Below are positions 20,831 through 32,690 of a DNA stretch of 64,000 nucleotides, in pieces. Under the pieces are notes generated by a model, which was not told the origin of the DNA, made no database searches, and worked only from the letters and a program-made list of their open reading frames with translations. Position numbers and translations under genes: made by a program. The first letter of the stretch is position 1, and every line of letters starts with the position of its first letter. The DNA comes from Lucifuga dentata. Lineage: Eukaryota > Chordata > Actinopteri > Ophidiiformes > Bythitidae. The stretch spans positions 42,631 to 106,630 of the forward strand of contig VXCM01006074.1 of the NCBI GenBank assembly GCA_014773175.1, in the 5' to 3' direction.

Positions 20831-22959
20831 CATTTTATGTTTATGGGCAGGCATCACGGTCAGATGGGATTGTTGGCGTGCGGAGGGGGGGAAATCACGA
20901 AAACTCAGAATTCATTTTATTCGCTCTGAGGTCAATTTCGCGTAGCCAACATAACGTTTTATGTTGAACTCGGCGCGCATCTTTGTTGTGCCTCAAACTG
21001 CATCCTTACCAAGAATTGCATCCCCACTCCCGGACAACGGATCATGTAATCTAAGACAATATTTATAGCAAACAGTGATTATGGCACTTCTGAAGGTCAA
21101 TATGCCCGCCCCTAACGTCGGGTCCGATCATTTCAAACATGTTGGGGATTACGTTGAGCACACAATGTGCACCTAATCAACATTAAATCTGCTCAAAGTA
21201 ATGACAGAAAACATAAAGCAGAAATGCATGACAGTTCTCATCATGGTAATTCTTACCTGTGCTGTTTTATCTGATGCAGGGATCCGCTGCCTCACACAGC
21301 TTCTTCAGTCTGGCTTTTTGCCTTCTTTTTTTTTTTTTTTTTTTTAAGCAGGCAATGATGAAGTTTAAAACCTTGATAAATTAAAACAAAACAAAACAAA
21401 ATTAACATTGTTGAGTCATGTTTTGAAAACAACAATACTATCAAAGTAATTTGGAGAGGAAACTATTAAGAAGCTTTGGATTAAAAAAATACTAGATTTG
21501 TTATATTAGCAAGCCAACGAAGGGTGATGGTATGATATAATATACATATTTGTGTTTAGTTTCTTAATATTCTTCAAATACAAAAATATATGGACTAAAA
21601 CAGGTCATTGCAGCAACGTTATGGACATCTTTAGCTAATTAGCGTAGAATTTGATTCAGAATCAGACCCAATATATGACTGGCTGTGTGACTATAGCGAA
21701 AGGTTTCCCGTGCTAAAGGCCTAAATATAATGTGACAACAAGCACAAGTGAGAAACGACCCCACTGCTAGCTTTGGCACACACATTAAACTCATTAAAAC
21801 AGCCTGAAAACAAACCAACAGCATCTCTTAACAGCACGCAGCAGTCGTTTTTGTATGAAGTGAGTCCAGAAATAACTGTGTTGCATCACATCATCATAAC
21901 CATTCAGGCTTAAATTTAAACAGGAAGTAAATTTGCTGTTAGTTTGAAGGTTGCTACATAGGATATTTCAGTCCAGGCTGCTCCACACTGCAACTTCAAA
22001 AGCTGCAGCAAAAGCTGTTTTCAACCAGAGGTGACGTCATGACATGCAGCTCCACCAGCTTCACCATTCAGTTATGGATGGCAGTCAGATGGGGAATTTT
22101 TTTAGCATATAGTTTTAAAATGTATTGAAATGGAACATTCTTTCTTAGTATGTATCTTCCTAATATGTGTGCAAAAAAAAAAAAAAAAAACCCCNCCCTC
22201 CATGCCAAAAGGGACACAAGCGGCAGGTGCTTGGGCAACTAAAGCCCCCCTCTCTGCATGTGTGTGGTTAGCCATCAGAACAGAAGGATGAACAGTAATA
22301 TACTCAGTCCAGGAGTCCTGGATAATTTGCCAGATTTGTGGAATCGAAATAGAAATTGCACAGATTTTAGGCCGGGTCTCTGTGGAGATGGACCACCTGC
22401 ATGACGCCATCTAGAGTTTGTTTGTGGTGAGACATATAAGTGCAAAAACCTGCAGCAGAGAAGCACTGACGTCATACAGCTTCTCTCTGAGGCATCAGAC
22501 ACTCAAACTACCTGATACGCAACAAGGTGATGCTGCTGTGATGCTGTGCTCTGAAGGTGGTGGGGGTGAGTGGGTAAGTGGGTGGGGTGTGGGGGGTGAG
22601 GGGATTGAGAGGATTCACGCTCTGTCATTATTGATTTGTCACTTGCTTCAACAGCGTGCTGGTTCCCAAAGTAGCAGTAACAGCTCCCATGGAAGGCCAG
22701 TTCTCTTCGGCTCATCTGCTGTGAGGGAGATGAGTACTTCCACCAGCAAATACATTGATTATCAGGAACAGTACATCTCACTGGTAATCTGACAGATCCT
22801 TTTTCTTAATTATTATGTTTTATCTTTAGTGTTTGTCCTGATAATTGTGGTGTTCCTGTGCTGCACAACAAGCAGGAACTGGCTGATATGATATCATTTC
22901 ATCATTTCTCGCCCTGTGTGTTTCTCTCCTTGGTTATTTTCATCTTATTTATTTATGTA
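20831..22959. other. mixed unannotated stretch, no gene seen
   Basis: Contains a poly-T at about 21327-21346, AAAAC repeats at about 21385-21400, and A and C runs around the N at 22195. The open frames at 22102-22502 and 22418-22792 show no family resemblance. A CpG-richer patch at about 20935-21130 has no other support as a promoter. Confidence 0.4.
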
Positions 22960-25900
22960 TTTATTTAACTCCTTTTTTGCTTTATTTCTATATAACAAAT
23001 ACATACAAAAAATATATATATAGCCAAGAAATACAGATAATTATTACAATTCCCACCTGGTCCTTATCCCCACCAACAGCCCCATTGCCCACCATATATC
23101 TTTTCCCTTGTCCACCCGCATTTTACTGGTCATTTAAGAGCACAATTCCGTCATCTCACACATTAATCAAATTGCATTACGGGAATACTTTGGATGCCAG
23201 AATATTACATTCTGTCAAATAATTCAGGTTTTCCTCTTACATTATACCTAATTTTCTCTGAGGTGCAGTAAGATAAAAGTTGCTGTTGTGTTGGGGGTAC
23301 GTCAGACTTCCAGGAGAATAATATGCATTTTTTAGTTGCTGCTATAGCAAGCAGAATCTTTTTTTTTTTTTTCTGAGGCAGATCCAAAGCACAGCTGGAT
23401 CGTACATCAGTGTCCCCCAACAGAGCTATACTTGGATCCATCTTAATATCTTTACGTAATAAGTCACCTGAGCTGTCTATATTGTATATTAATGTCCAAC
23501 AATTCTCCAACCTATTACATCCCCAAAACATGTGATATACAGTATGTTTGCATTGTCTTCCTTACATCTTGGACACATGAAAGATGTTGTAGGATAAAAC
23601 TTGATGAAATTTCATGGGAGAATAGTAAGTGTGATGTAAAATATTTAAGTGGATTAACTTATGTCTGGTATTTGCAAGAATGATTCATGAGTCTTTTCCC
23701 ATTTTTTAACTGTATAGTTTTTGCCCAGATCTTTTCCCCATTTATCCTTGTTATTTAGCTGCTCCTGCTTCAGATGTATATTTATCAAAGAGTACATTTT
23801 TGATACAACCGTCCTTGGTGATTCTGTAACCCAGCTGTTATTTCTATTAATTCATGTGTTTACGTTTGCATTTGTTTGTGTACTTATCAGTGTATTTAAG
23901 TATGGTACTGTATCATTAAGCTGTACGTCAGCATCTGCTTTAAGGTAGCCTCACTGAGCTCTCAGACAATGCTGTTTTCAACTGGGCAGAACTGAACAGT
24001 TGCTTCCATGTAGAGAGACAGAGATGGGGGTGTTCCCTGAGCTGTTCCCAGGCTGCACATATTACTAATTTCTTGCTCTTCTTGTTCGTTTGGATTTTCT
24101 GTTAGACCTTTGGAGGGAAAAGGAGAAGGCGCGAGGGCTGCAAGTGGATTTCCGGAGCGTGTCCATTCTGATGAGGAGTCGGACTTCACCAGTCAGTTCT
24201 GTGACAGTGGACGGCTGGGCATGATCGTTTCTTCTGGATCCTTTGAGTACTCCACCATTTTCAAGTCTCGATAAATACGTATAGAGCTCTATATAAACTA
24301 AAGTGCACTTAAAAAGAAATTTTTTTGGGGGGTACCCAGTTTCATTTTCAAATTCGTTTCATCTTTACATGAACAAAATCCAGTTGGATTATATATATAT
24401 ATATATAGATATATATATATATTTTTTTTTTTTTTTTNTTTTTTTTTTTTTTTCTCGAGAACAATTATAAATATTGGAGTATTTCATTTAAGTTTTGTAC
24501 TGGAGAACATTCCAAAGAATTTCAAGGAAAATAAACAAACTGAGAAAAATTACTCAACAAAAAGGGACTTAAAGGAAGGTTCAAATTATTAAGTTTATAT
24601 GCAGAACATTGTAAGGTTGTTCTATTCTGAGTGAATATATTGAAATGATCGCTACAGTCCAGTTATTTTTTTTTTTTTTTAATTGGATTCAGATAGTACA
24701 CTGCTATCAACCCTGGATTAAAATTCTCTCTGGTTGAAATTTTGATACTCTCTTTCAGTTAAGTTCTCAAGAACAAGTGATTGGTTACAATTCCATATTT
24801 TCCATTGTTGATCCTATAATACTATTATCTATTCTTGGGAAATGTCTGTCAACTTTATCCCTTACCCAGCTCCTTATCTGTAGATATTTGTAAAAATGAG
24901 TGACAGGGAGATTAAATTGTTCTCAAATATGCTCAAATTCTTCCAACAGGCCATTCTTACAAAGATCCCTGACTGTGTGTTATGCTGGCTTCCTTCCATC
25001 TGTAGATATTGTATCTGAAATTCTATTTAATAAAAAGAAATCTATTATATATATATTCTATCTATGTAGGGTTATGCCATAATGGCGTACCTCTATAAAG
25101 TTTGGTATTTTGCCCCATACTCTTGTGACAATTAAGCCAGCATCTGAGTGTATGAGTTATGATGTTTTTTTTTTTGNTTTTTTTTTTTTTTTTGTGATGG
25201 ATCCCAAGTCTTTCACAGAGCCAATATACATTAAATATTTCAAAGATAGTGGGTGTACAATATTCTGTTCAATAGTTAACCCTGATGGCTAACCTTCCCT
25301 ATAATACCACATCCAAATATTCTGTAGTTGTGATATATTATTATACATTTTAAAATCTGGGAGATAAATTCCTCCCCTGTATTCAATGCTTTCAGTGCTT
25401 TCAATTTAGATAATTCGTATATGTTTATAGAACCACACAAATTCTTATATTAGAACATCAATTGATATAAAGAGTGCAGCAGGGCATTTTATTGGAAGTG
25501 TCTGAAATAGAAAAATAAACTTTGAAGGACAGACATTTTGATTATATTTGCTCTCCCAATAAGGGAGACAAGTCCTTCCATTTCTGTATATCTGATTTGT
25601 TTTTCAACAAGTGGTAAATAATTTAATTCATTTATTCTGTTCAAATCACTGCACACTGAATACCGAAATATTTAAATCCTTTGGGTCTCCATTTAAACCG
25701 AGACCTCAGATCTAATTCAATGTTTCAAAGCATATTTATTTAGAGGCATAACTTCACTTTTCCCGTAATGATTCATATAAACAGACAGTTTACTATATTC
25801 TTCAAATAGCGTCAGCAAATATTTGTGGCAATACTTATATTAGATAAGTATATTAAAAGATCATCTGCATACAGCAATATTTCAAACTCTTGATCATCTA

Positions 25901-27250
25901 TCTTAATGCCACTTATGTTTGGGTTAGAGCGTGTAGCATCCATTAAAGGCTCAATGGCCAAAGCAAACAAAAGAGGTGATAAGTAACATTCTTACCTACA
26001 TCCTCTTCCAAGAGAAGACGGTTTGGATGAGATACCATTGGTTACTACCTCTGCCACAGCTGCTCTATACAGAATTCTTATCCAACTCAAGAATTTGTCC
26101 CCAGAGTTCATTAACTGTGGAGTTTTGAAAAAAATAAAATCCATTTGATTCTATCAAATGCCTTTTTGGCATCCATAGTAGGCATTCAGAGTAACTGACC
26201 CTATTCTGGCATCAGTTACTCTGAATTCTGGGGTCAGTACTTCTTTTGATGATTGAATAATATGAAGTAATTTTCTTACATTGTCACCTTCTTCTCAGCC
26301 TCTAATGAAACCTGTTTGGTCATCATGAATCAGATGTTCAATGATTCTTTCTAGTCTATGTACCAATATCTTAGAAAGGACCTTACATAGGACATTTAAC
26401 AGTGAAATTGGTCTACATGAACTGCACAATTGCTCATCCTTAAGCTTTAAGAAGACATTAATTCAAGTGGCTTCTAACAATTTGGGTGGTCTTCCATTCG
26501 TAAAGAACTCTCTAAACATGTTAGTGAGAGGAGGAACAAGGAGATGAGCAAAGTTCTTAAAAAATTCAGCTGGATCCGTCTGGTACTGATGCTTTATTTA
26601 CTTTTAACATAGCGTTGGCATTAGCTACTTCCTTTTCAGTAATATCTTCATCCATTTGCTGTTTCATTTGAAATCATCAAGAGACTAAACTTTTTCAAAA
26701 AAAATTGTAGACTCAAGGTCATATCCAGTTCCCCCTCTTATGTATAAAAGGCCCAATAATAATTTTCAATGCAGCTATTGATTCCCAAAGGATCACTAAT
26801 TACAATATGTTACCCTTTTGATTTTTGACCATCTTTATTATTTTCTCACATTGTTTTCTTATTAGCCAGCTCAGCAATTTCCCTGTCTTTTCCCCTTTCT
26901 CATAATAGTGATACCTTGTCCTTGCCATTTGTGCTTCGACTTTAGAGATCATAAGATTATTCTACTCTAGCCTCTTTTTAGTTAAAATATTTTTTATGCA
27001 CAGATCTTTAGTTTGAGCATGCTTTCTTTCAAGGTTAAAAGTATAATGTTTTAATTATCCAAGATTTTTCTATTCTCTGTATGTTGTGTAGCCCTGTGTG
27101 AGATGCTCTGTCCCCTGAAGTACACAAGCAGAGATTCCCAGACAGCTGTGGATGATGCAGAATTAATGTTAAATTTCAAAAAATTCTGTGATTTTTTTCT
27201 GTATAAATTCACTAAAATTAGAATTGTTCAATAAATGCAGAGTGATTTAT
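22960..27250 (-). pseudogene. L1 ORF2 remnant: reverse transcriptase and C-terminus
   Basis: Read on the minus strand across many stops: CRPISLLNVLCKVLSKIL and DQTGFI (about 26300-26440), LSPLLFALAIEPLMDATRSN (about 25925-25985), YADDLLIY (about 25848-25872), further RT thumb and linker, then the C-terminal block MFWGCNRLENCW (about 23495-23531) and a lysine-rich end near 23205. The YADD context and wording are L1-clade. Both catalytic Asp codons remain, but dozens of stops show long decay. The upstream end stops near 27250 at the tRNA-like/R2-like element. N joins at 24438 and 25177 sit in T runs. Confidence 0.75.
26184..26226. repeat. perfect 15-nt inverted repeat, 13-nt loop, in the L1 RT
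   Basis: ATTCAGAGTAACTGA at 26184-26198 is followed after 13 nt by its exact complement at 26212-26226. It disrupts the L1 frame locally. Confidence 0.8.
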
Positions 27251-27302
27251 GTTCCAGTCAATCTGTAAGTAAAAAAAATATTTATATATATATATATCAG
27301 CT

Positions 27303-27372
27303 GGATGGACTAGTGGTAGTATTACCATCTTTGACACAGGGGACCGGGATTTGAATCCCGGTCAGGGCTAAC
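27303..27372 (+). other. tRNA-like sequence at the head of the R2/R4-like LINE
   Basis: GACTAGTGGTAGTATTACC resembles a tRNA D-arm/A box and CCGGGATTTGAATCCCGG forms a perfect 5-bp T-arm with a B-box-like loop. An acceptor stem does not close well. It lies directly before the first LINE coding sequence (about 27420), so it could be an internal pol III-type promoter, a tRNA-derived SINE part, or the remains of a tRNA-targeted insertion site. It is not a functional tRNA gene. Confidence 0.5.
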
Positions 27373-28539
27373 CTCCAGTAAGATCACCTCCAGTAAGAGT
27401 CCTTAGGCTGGGGCTCCTCATACTATACAAGCCTACCTCAGAAACATGGACGAGAGACATATGAATGCAGCCGTACCGGCTCGGACGTCGCCAGGGTCAA
27501 CTGGTCAACTAGGACAACCTGATGAGAAATAGGCTACTGCAAAAAGACATGCATGGACTGACAACATGGAATTGATGGAATGCTACTATAACAGCAGGCC
27601 CAAAGAGAGGGGCTACATGAACCTCATGTGGGAACTATGGATGAGCAGGAAACTAACATCCACACTGACCAAGAAGCACCTGGTAGCTCAATGCTCAAAC
27701 ATCAACAGAAGGAAGCTACTGTCACAGCTGGAGATAGAGAGGCTCCAACAGACTGGCCATGGGACTCAGGAACCTGAAGGTGAAGAGCTGTCTCTGATGC
27801 AGCAAAAACAGGGCTGACAAACAAACTACCACAACCATGACAGCCAAATCAACTGACCTGAAGATGCCAGACTAAATGTAGTCAATGAATGAATGAAGCC
27901 AGACTAAATGCAGTCAATCCCCAGACCCTGACACCTCACTGACAAAGTTCCATCAGAAGAGATGCTTGCAGATGTGAACATGGCTCTGCTCACTATCACC
28001 ACCACCTCCATCACAGGCACCAATGAGCTTGTATATGCCACTGCAGCAGTAATCCTGGAGATGCTTGGGTACAAGATGAAGAGCACAAGTCACAGAGAAT
28101 ACCCTCCATGGCAGAGAAGGCTAGAGGCCAAGATCAAGGCATCCCAAAGGGAAGTTAGCCAGCTAACAGAGGTGCAGAAGGGAGTGATGAAAGACAGGTC
28201 CTGGCTGAAGAAGTATAGTAAGATGTCCATATGTGAGGGCCTGGAAACTGCCAAGCAGAGACTCAGCTCTGGCTGCTAGGCTGAAGAGGTACACCCGAGA
28301 AGCAGAGGCCAAGAGAATAAATGGCCTGTTNAGCTCTGGCTGCTAGGCTGAAGAGGTACACCCGAGAAGCAGAGGCCAAGAGAATAAATGGCCTGTTTGC
28401 CAAAGAACCATCCAGAGTGTACTCCGAACTGCAAGGAAACAAGAGCACAAGATCAGGACCCCCCAGAGCTGAGACCAAGCAATAGTGGAAGAATACATGG
28501 GAGAAGGAGGCTTCACACAACACCAATGCCCAGTGGCTG

Positions 28540-29490
28540 GTGGGCCTAAGAGTGGACCACAGCAACCTCCCAGAACAAGAACCAGTCATCATCACAAAGG
28601 CAGACATCCAACAGCGAGTCTCAAGCATGAAGAGCTGGACAGCACCAGGACCTGACATGATACATGCCTACTGGCTGAAGAAGCTAACAGCACTCCATGA
28701 ATGCCTGGCAGTGCAAATGAACCAGCTGCTAACATTAGGGTCTCACCCAGAGTGGCTAACACAGGGCAGGACAGTACTGATCATGAAGGATCCCCACAAG
28801 GGTACATCACCTTCAAACTACCAACCAATAACCTGCCTCTGCACAACATGGAAGCTCCTGTCAGGTATCATAGTGGCTAAGTTGAACAGGCACATGAGTC
28901 AGTACATGGACAAAGCTCAGAAGGGCATAGGGAACAACACCAGAGGATCAAAGCACCTACTGACTGCTCTACTGGTTGATAGAGCAGTCATGCCAGACTC
29001 CAAGACCAGAAAGACCAACCTGAGCACCACCTGGATTGACTACAAGAAAGCCTACGACTCAATGCCCCACACATGGATACTGAAGTGCTTGGTACTATAC
29101 AAGGCCAACAGGACACTGATAGCCTTCCTCAGGAAGGCTATCAGTGTCCTGTTGGAAAACAGTGTCAAACAGGAAAACAGTGTCCTGTTGGAAATCAGTG
29201 TCCTGTGGACACTAGAGGCCAACTCCAAGCCCATCACACAAGTGACCATTAAGTGCAACATATACCAAGGTGATGCACTATCCCCGCTACTGTTCTGCAT
29301 AGGCCTAAATTCTCTCAGTCAGATCATCACAAAGAGCGGATATGCATACAAGTTCAGGAGTGGGGTAATCATCAGCCACCTCCTCTACATGGATGACATC
29401 AAGCTGTACACCAGGAGTGAACGAGACATCGATTTACTGATCCACCTCACCAGGATCTACAGCGATGACATCAGGATGTCATTCAGATAA
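28540..29490 (+). CDS. reverse transcriptase of the R2/R4-like LINE
   Basis: A 316-codon open frame with SWTAPGPDMIHAYWLKKL (finger block), HPEWLTQGRTVLIMKD, NYQPITCLCTTWKLLSGII, KGIGNNTRGSKHLL, WIDYKKAYDSMPHTWI (first catalytic Asp), YQGDALSPLLFCIGL (GDALSP), and HLLYMDDIKLYTRS (catalytic YMDD at about 29386-29397). The RT core is thus complete through the catalytic sites. It carries an extra repeat-bearing insertion at about 29130-29210 that includes a perfect palindrome, so the fold is probably disturbed. The ORF opens upstream without a clear start and ends in a stop just past SDDIRMSFR. Confidence 0.7.
   Translation: MGLRVDHSNLPEQEPVIITKADIQQRVSSMKSWTAPGPDMIHAYWLKKLTALHECLAVQMNQLLTLGSHPEWLTQGRTVLIMKDPHKGTSPSNYQPITCLCTTWKLLSGIIVAKLNRHMSQYMDKAQKGIGNNTRGSKHLLTALLVDRAVMPDSKTRKTNLSTTWIDYKKAYDSMPHTWILKCLVLYKANRTLIAFLRKAISVLLENSVKQENSVLLEISVLWTLEANSKPITQVTIKCNIYQGDALSPLLFCIGLNSLSQIITKSGYAYKFRSGVIISHLLYMDDIKLYTRSERDIDLLIHLTRIYSDDIRMSFR
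29105..29155. repeat. perfect 51-bp palindrome (25-nt arms, 1-nt centre)
   Basis: Bases 29105-29129 are the exact reverse complement of 29131-29155 around C29130. The LINE frame runs through it, and both strands encode the same 16 residues, NRTLIAFLRKAISVLL. Just downstream, CAGTGTCCTGTTGGAAA-type motifs repeat to about 29205. Confidence 0.95.
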
Positions 29491-29525
29491 GTGCAGCTGA
29501 ATGGTGACAAAAAGAGGGAAGGTGG

Positions 29526-30608
29526 TCAGGACTGAAGGGGTGGAGCTACCAGAAGGCAAGATTGCAGACATACAAGATAGTTACAAGCACCTGGGTATCC
29601 CACAGGATCATGGAGAGCTGTGGCTATAGCGTCTTCCGTGGACCTGTTAGCTCTGTAGGCAAACTGGTGAGGGTCAAACCTGGGAGGGAGACTGGAGATG
29701 ATATGGGTCCGGACCAGCTTTTCAAAGCACTTCATAATGACAGGTGTAAGTCCTACTGGACGGTAGTCATTCAGGCTGCTAATGATGGTTTTCTTTGGCA
29801 GTGGGACGATTGTGGAGGACTTCAGGCAGAGTGGGACAGTGGCCTGACTCAGGGACTGGTTAAAGATATTGGTAAAGACCCCAGCCAGCTGAGATGCACA
29901 GTCCCTTAGCACCAGTCCTGTGACTCTGTCAGGTCCTGCAGCTTTCCTTGGGTTCACCGTCCTCAGCGTGCACCTCACCTGATGCTCCTCCACTGTGAGG
30001 GTGCAGCTGTCAGGGGCTGGTGAACATAGTGTGGCTGATTCTGGTGACTGCACCTCGAAGCGAGCAAAGAAGCCATCCAGCTCCTCTGCCAGTGAGGCAC
30101 CACCGTCATCAGCCACCAGGTTGCTGGGTCTATAGCTGGTGATATGCTGGACCCCCTGCCACACCTGCCTGGAGTTGTTGCTCTGGAAGCAGTCCTCAAT
30201 CCTNATATGCTGGACCCCCTGCCACACCTGCCTGGAGTTGTTGCTCTGGAAGCAGTCCTCAATCCTCCTCCTCTTATATGCAACCTTGGCCTCTCTGTTG
30301 CCTCTCTTCAGGTTGGCTCTGGCAGTGCTGTACAGCACCCCATCACCAGACCTGAAGGCAGTGTTTCTCTCCCTGAGCAGGCTCTGCACCTCTTTAGTCA
30401 TCCAGGGCTTTTTGTTGGGATAAACCCGGATGCACTTGTCCACTGTGATGATGTCTGTACAGAACTTCATGTATCCCAGGAGCTGTTGTGTACTGCTCCA
30501 GGTTCTGATGTTCAAAAATATCCCAGTTTGTTGACTGGAAGCAGTCCTGCAGCTGTTGAGAGGCACCTTCAGGCCAGGTATTAACAGTTCTGGATGTGAC
30601 AGGAGCAC
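29526..30608 (-). pseudogene. LINE linker and RT N-terminal half
   Basis: A 360-codon open frame if the duplicated segment at the N (30204) is read through. It covers the linker, RT finger blocks and the QFAYRANRSTEDAI block, then about 27 codons of antisense R2-like sequence. The catalytic YADD region is missing, so it cannot be active. Confidence 0.7.
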
Positions 30609-31690
30609 TTTTGCTGAGGGGAGTATATGCTGGTATTAAAAACAGGGACATGTGGTCTGACTGGCCCAGATGTGGCAGTGGCTTAGCCCTGAAGCCCAGC
30701 TTTATGTTGAAATAGACCTTGTCTAGTGTATTTTCTCCTCTGGTAGCACATTTAACATGCTGATAGAATTTGGGAAGCACTGCCTTTAAATCAGCCTGAT
30801 TAAAGTCCCCTGCAATGATGTGAACAGCCTCAGGATACATTCTCTGCTGACTGCTAACAGTGTCATGTACAACAGCAGTTATCATGACAGCAATGAATTC
30901 CTGAGGCAGATAAATGGGCCTGCATTTAACAGTCACATACTCCAGGTCTGGGGAGCAGTGGCTGCTCACAGTCTTGGTGTTCGTGCACCAGCTGCTGTTT
31001 ACTTACATGCATAGCCCCCCTCCTCTGCTCTTACCGGAGGCTTGGGTCCTGTCATGCTGGTGTAGCATGCAGCCTGCTAGCTCGATAGCTGCGTCCAGAA
31101 TGAATGAATGAAGCCAGGTCTCCATGAAGAGCAGAATGCAGCCGTCCTTCACAATAGTGTTCGTAGCAGCCTGGAGTCTCAGTTCATCCATCTTTTTAGT
31201 GAGGGATCTTGTGTTAGCGAGGAAAACACTAGGAAGCAGCGGTTTGTGGCTGCCTCCGTAGCCTCACCAGCACACCGGCTCTGCAGCCTCGCTTCTGCNG
31301 CGGCGGTTTGTGGCTGCCTCCGTAGCCTCACCAGCACACCGGCTCTGCAGCCTCGCTTCTGCCTCCTCTCCCTTCACCGGCAACGTCGCCTCTCCACTGG
31401 GATGATAATCCACGGAGAGCAGAGGCTCCTAGCGATGTCCACCGGGATGTTGTGGGAGCGAAGAAACTCGGCTGTAACAGTCCGCTCACTGTGTAATCCT
31501 ATTTCTAGGAGTTGGTGCCGGTTGTAGATGTTGTTCACCCAGCAGGATGTTATCAGAAGGAACAACAAAATACACACACACAACCAAACAAAGCACCGAA
31601 AGGGAAAGCACTGAACCGCTGCGTCTATGCGCACTGCCATCTTGCCTCTTGATATAATGTCTTTCCGTCCTCGCCCTGCTCCCAACGAAC
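29607..31690 (-). mobile_element. L2-like LINE, nearly full 5' end, 3' truncated inside the RT
   Basis: Reading downward: a 5' region with MAVRIDAAVQCFPFR and SERTVTAEFLRSHN (31685-31374), EN start with MDELRLQAATNTIVKDG and METWLHS (31191-31003), EN end with CRPIYLPQEF, AGDFNQADLK and HLGQSDHMSLF (30969-30600), a linker with VYPNKKPWMTKEVQSLLRER (about 30400), and RT with NPRKAAGPDRVTGLVLRDCA, PLPKKTIISSLNDYRPVGLT and FDPHQFAYRANRSTEDA (to about 29610). The sequence then becomes the antisense of the R2/R4-like LINE, so the RT catalytic block and 3' end are absent. False duplications surround the N at 30204 and 31299. Confidence 0.8.
30600..31191 (-). pseudogene. LINE EEP endonuclease
   Basis: Contains the EN blocks ETWL, GGGLC, IIAGDFN, LDKVYFNIK and GQSDHMSL in two frames (31191-31003 and 30969-30600), split by a shift near 31000. 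It is the same domain type as in the LINE at 10.3-11.7 kb but a different subfamily. Confidence 0.75.
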
Positions 31691-32430
31691 GCTATTCTGT
31701 GTACTGTGCTTTTTGTGAATTCTGTGTTTGAGAGAGTATGTTTGATTGTGATTGCTAACATTAGGTAGACTGAGATGTCAGTCTTTTTGTTGACTTTGTT
31801 TTGATTTTGTAAATATTGTAAATATTGTAAATAGTCTTTTAAAAGCATCACAGCAGCATCTGATGAATGTGAAAAGCTTCTTACATTTTATTTACTGTTT
31901 TCTCCTGTTTATTGTTTAGGAGTCCAGGTCAGACCTGTGTATTTTAATTTTTTTTTTTTTTTTTTTTTTTTTTTTGTCAGGGAAGCTTAGGGACACCTTA
32001 GATTGTTTTTGTTCATTTTGTTCTTTTTCTGTGCTACCAGTAAGAAAATAAGCGGCTGCTTGTGTTGCTTTAGAAAGTTGTAACGGTCTTCCTTGGGAGT
32101 AGGAGAGTGGGAGACACATTTTTATGTTATGGCATGGTTCCCCTAGACTAGGTCATAACAAAGACACAACCACAAACAACCACCCCATGGGAGGGTGAGA
32201 GGGATATATATATATACACTTGACTAGAAATTATGAATATGTGAATAATAAGTGTAATCTCTTTTGGATTCCTAGCTCTCCATATGTCTATAAGGCCTAA
32301 ACCTTTCATTCCTTCCTTTAAAACAGAGTTTAGTATTAAATTAAAATCTCACCTAATACATTGGCGATATGTCTGGCATGATTCTAAAAGTACATTTATT
32401 ATGGCCAAAGGGAAGAACACATTTAATAAT
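31691..32430. other. unannotated stretch, no gene seen
   Basis: Holds TAAATATTG repeats at about 31808-31830, a poly-T at about 31949-31975, and a TA run at about 32208. No coding match recognised. Confidence 0.4.
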
Positions 32431-32690
32431 AATAATAATAATAATACTTTTTATTTGTGGGCACCTTTCAGGACACGCAAGGTCACCTTACATCAGANAA
32501 TAATAATAATAATACTTTTTATTTGTGGGCACCTTTCAGGACACGCAAGGTCACCTTACATCAGAATTTGAAAACAGTAACATCATACAGAAAAGTTAAG
32601 AACATTAACACACACATAGGCCAATTTAAACATCTAAACTTTAAACATGAACTCTTTGCTCTTTAATTCAATTTAATTTAACGCAATTCA
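32431..32690 (-). repeat. retroposon 3' tail with (ATT)n end
   Basis: Starts with AAT units, then CTTTTTATTTGTGGGCACCT and GGTCACCTTACATCAG. On the minus strand this is a 3' tail ending in (ATT)n, a common fish retroposon tail type. The first 70 bases are doubled around the N at 32498. No coding part is attached. Confidence 0.45.

Larger units (their letters stand above)
27400..29606 (+). mobile_element. R2/R4-group (REL-endonuclease type) LINE, 3' truncated
   Basis: Coding pieces in order: ELMECYYNSRPKERGYMNLM and LVAQCSNINRRKLLSQLEI (27566-27817), REYPPWQRRLEAKIKASQRE (about 28095-28160), KRYTREAEAKRINGLFAKEP (duplicated around the N at 28331), then the RT frame 28540-29490 and a tail with ELPEGKIADIQDSYKHLGIP up to about 29600. 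The tail, thumb and endonuclease are missing because the sequence switches to an oppositely oriented L2-like LINE near 29606. Family assignment is from memory of similar fish proteins; the exact clade is unsure. Confidence 0.65.

Noticed and set aside
22102..22792. possible exons on both strands
   Set aside because: No splice-supported frame or family match; open stretches overlap on both strands.
27303..27372. functional tRNA gene
   Set aside because: The T-arm is good, but the acceptor stem does not pair and the anticodon arm is not clear; kept only as tRNA-like.
29052..29300. minus-strand ORF sharing a peptide with the LINE RT
   Set aside because: It exists only because the palindrome reads alike on both strands.
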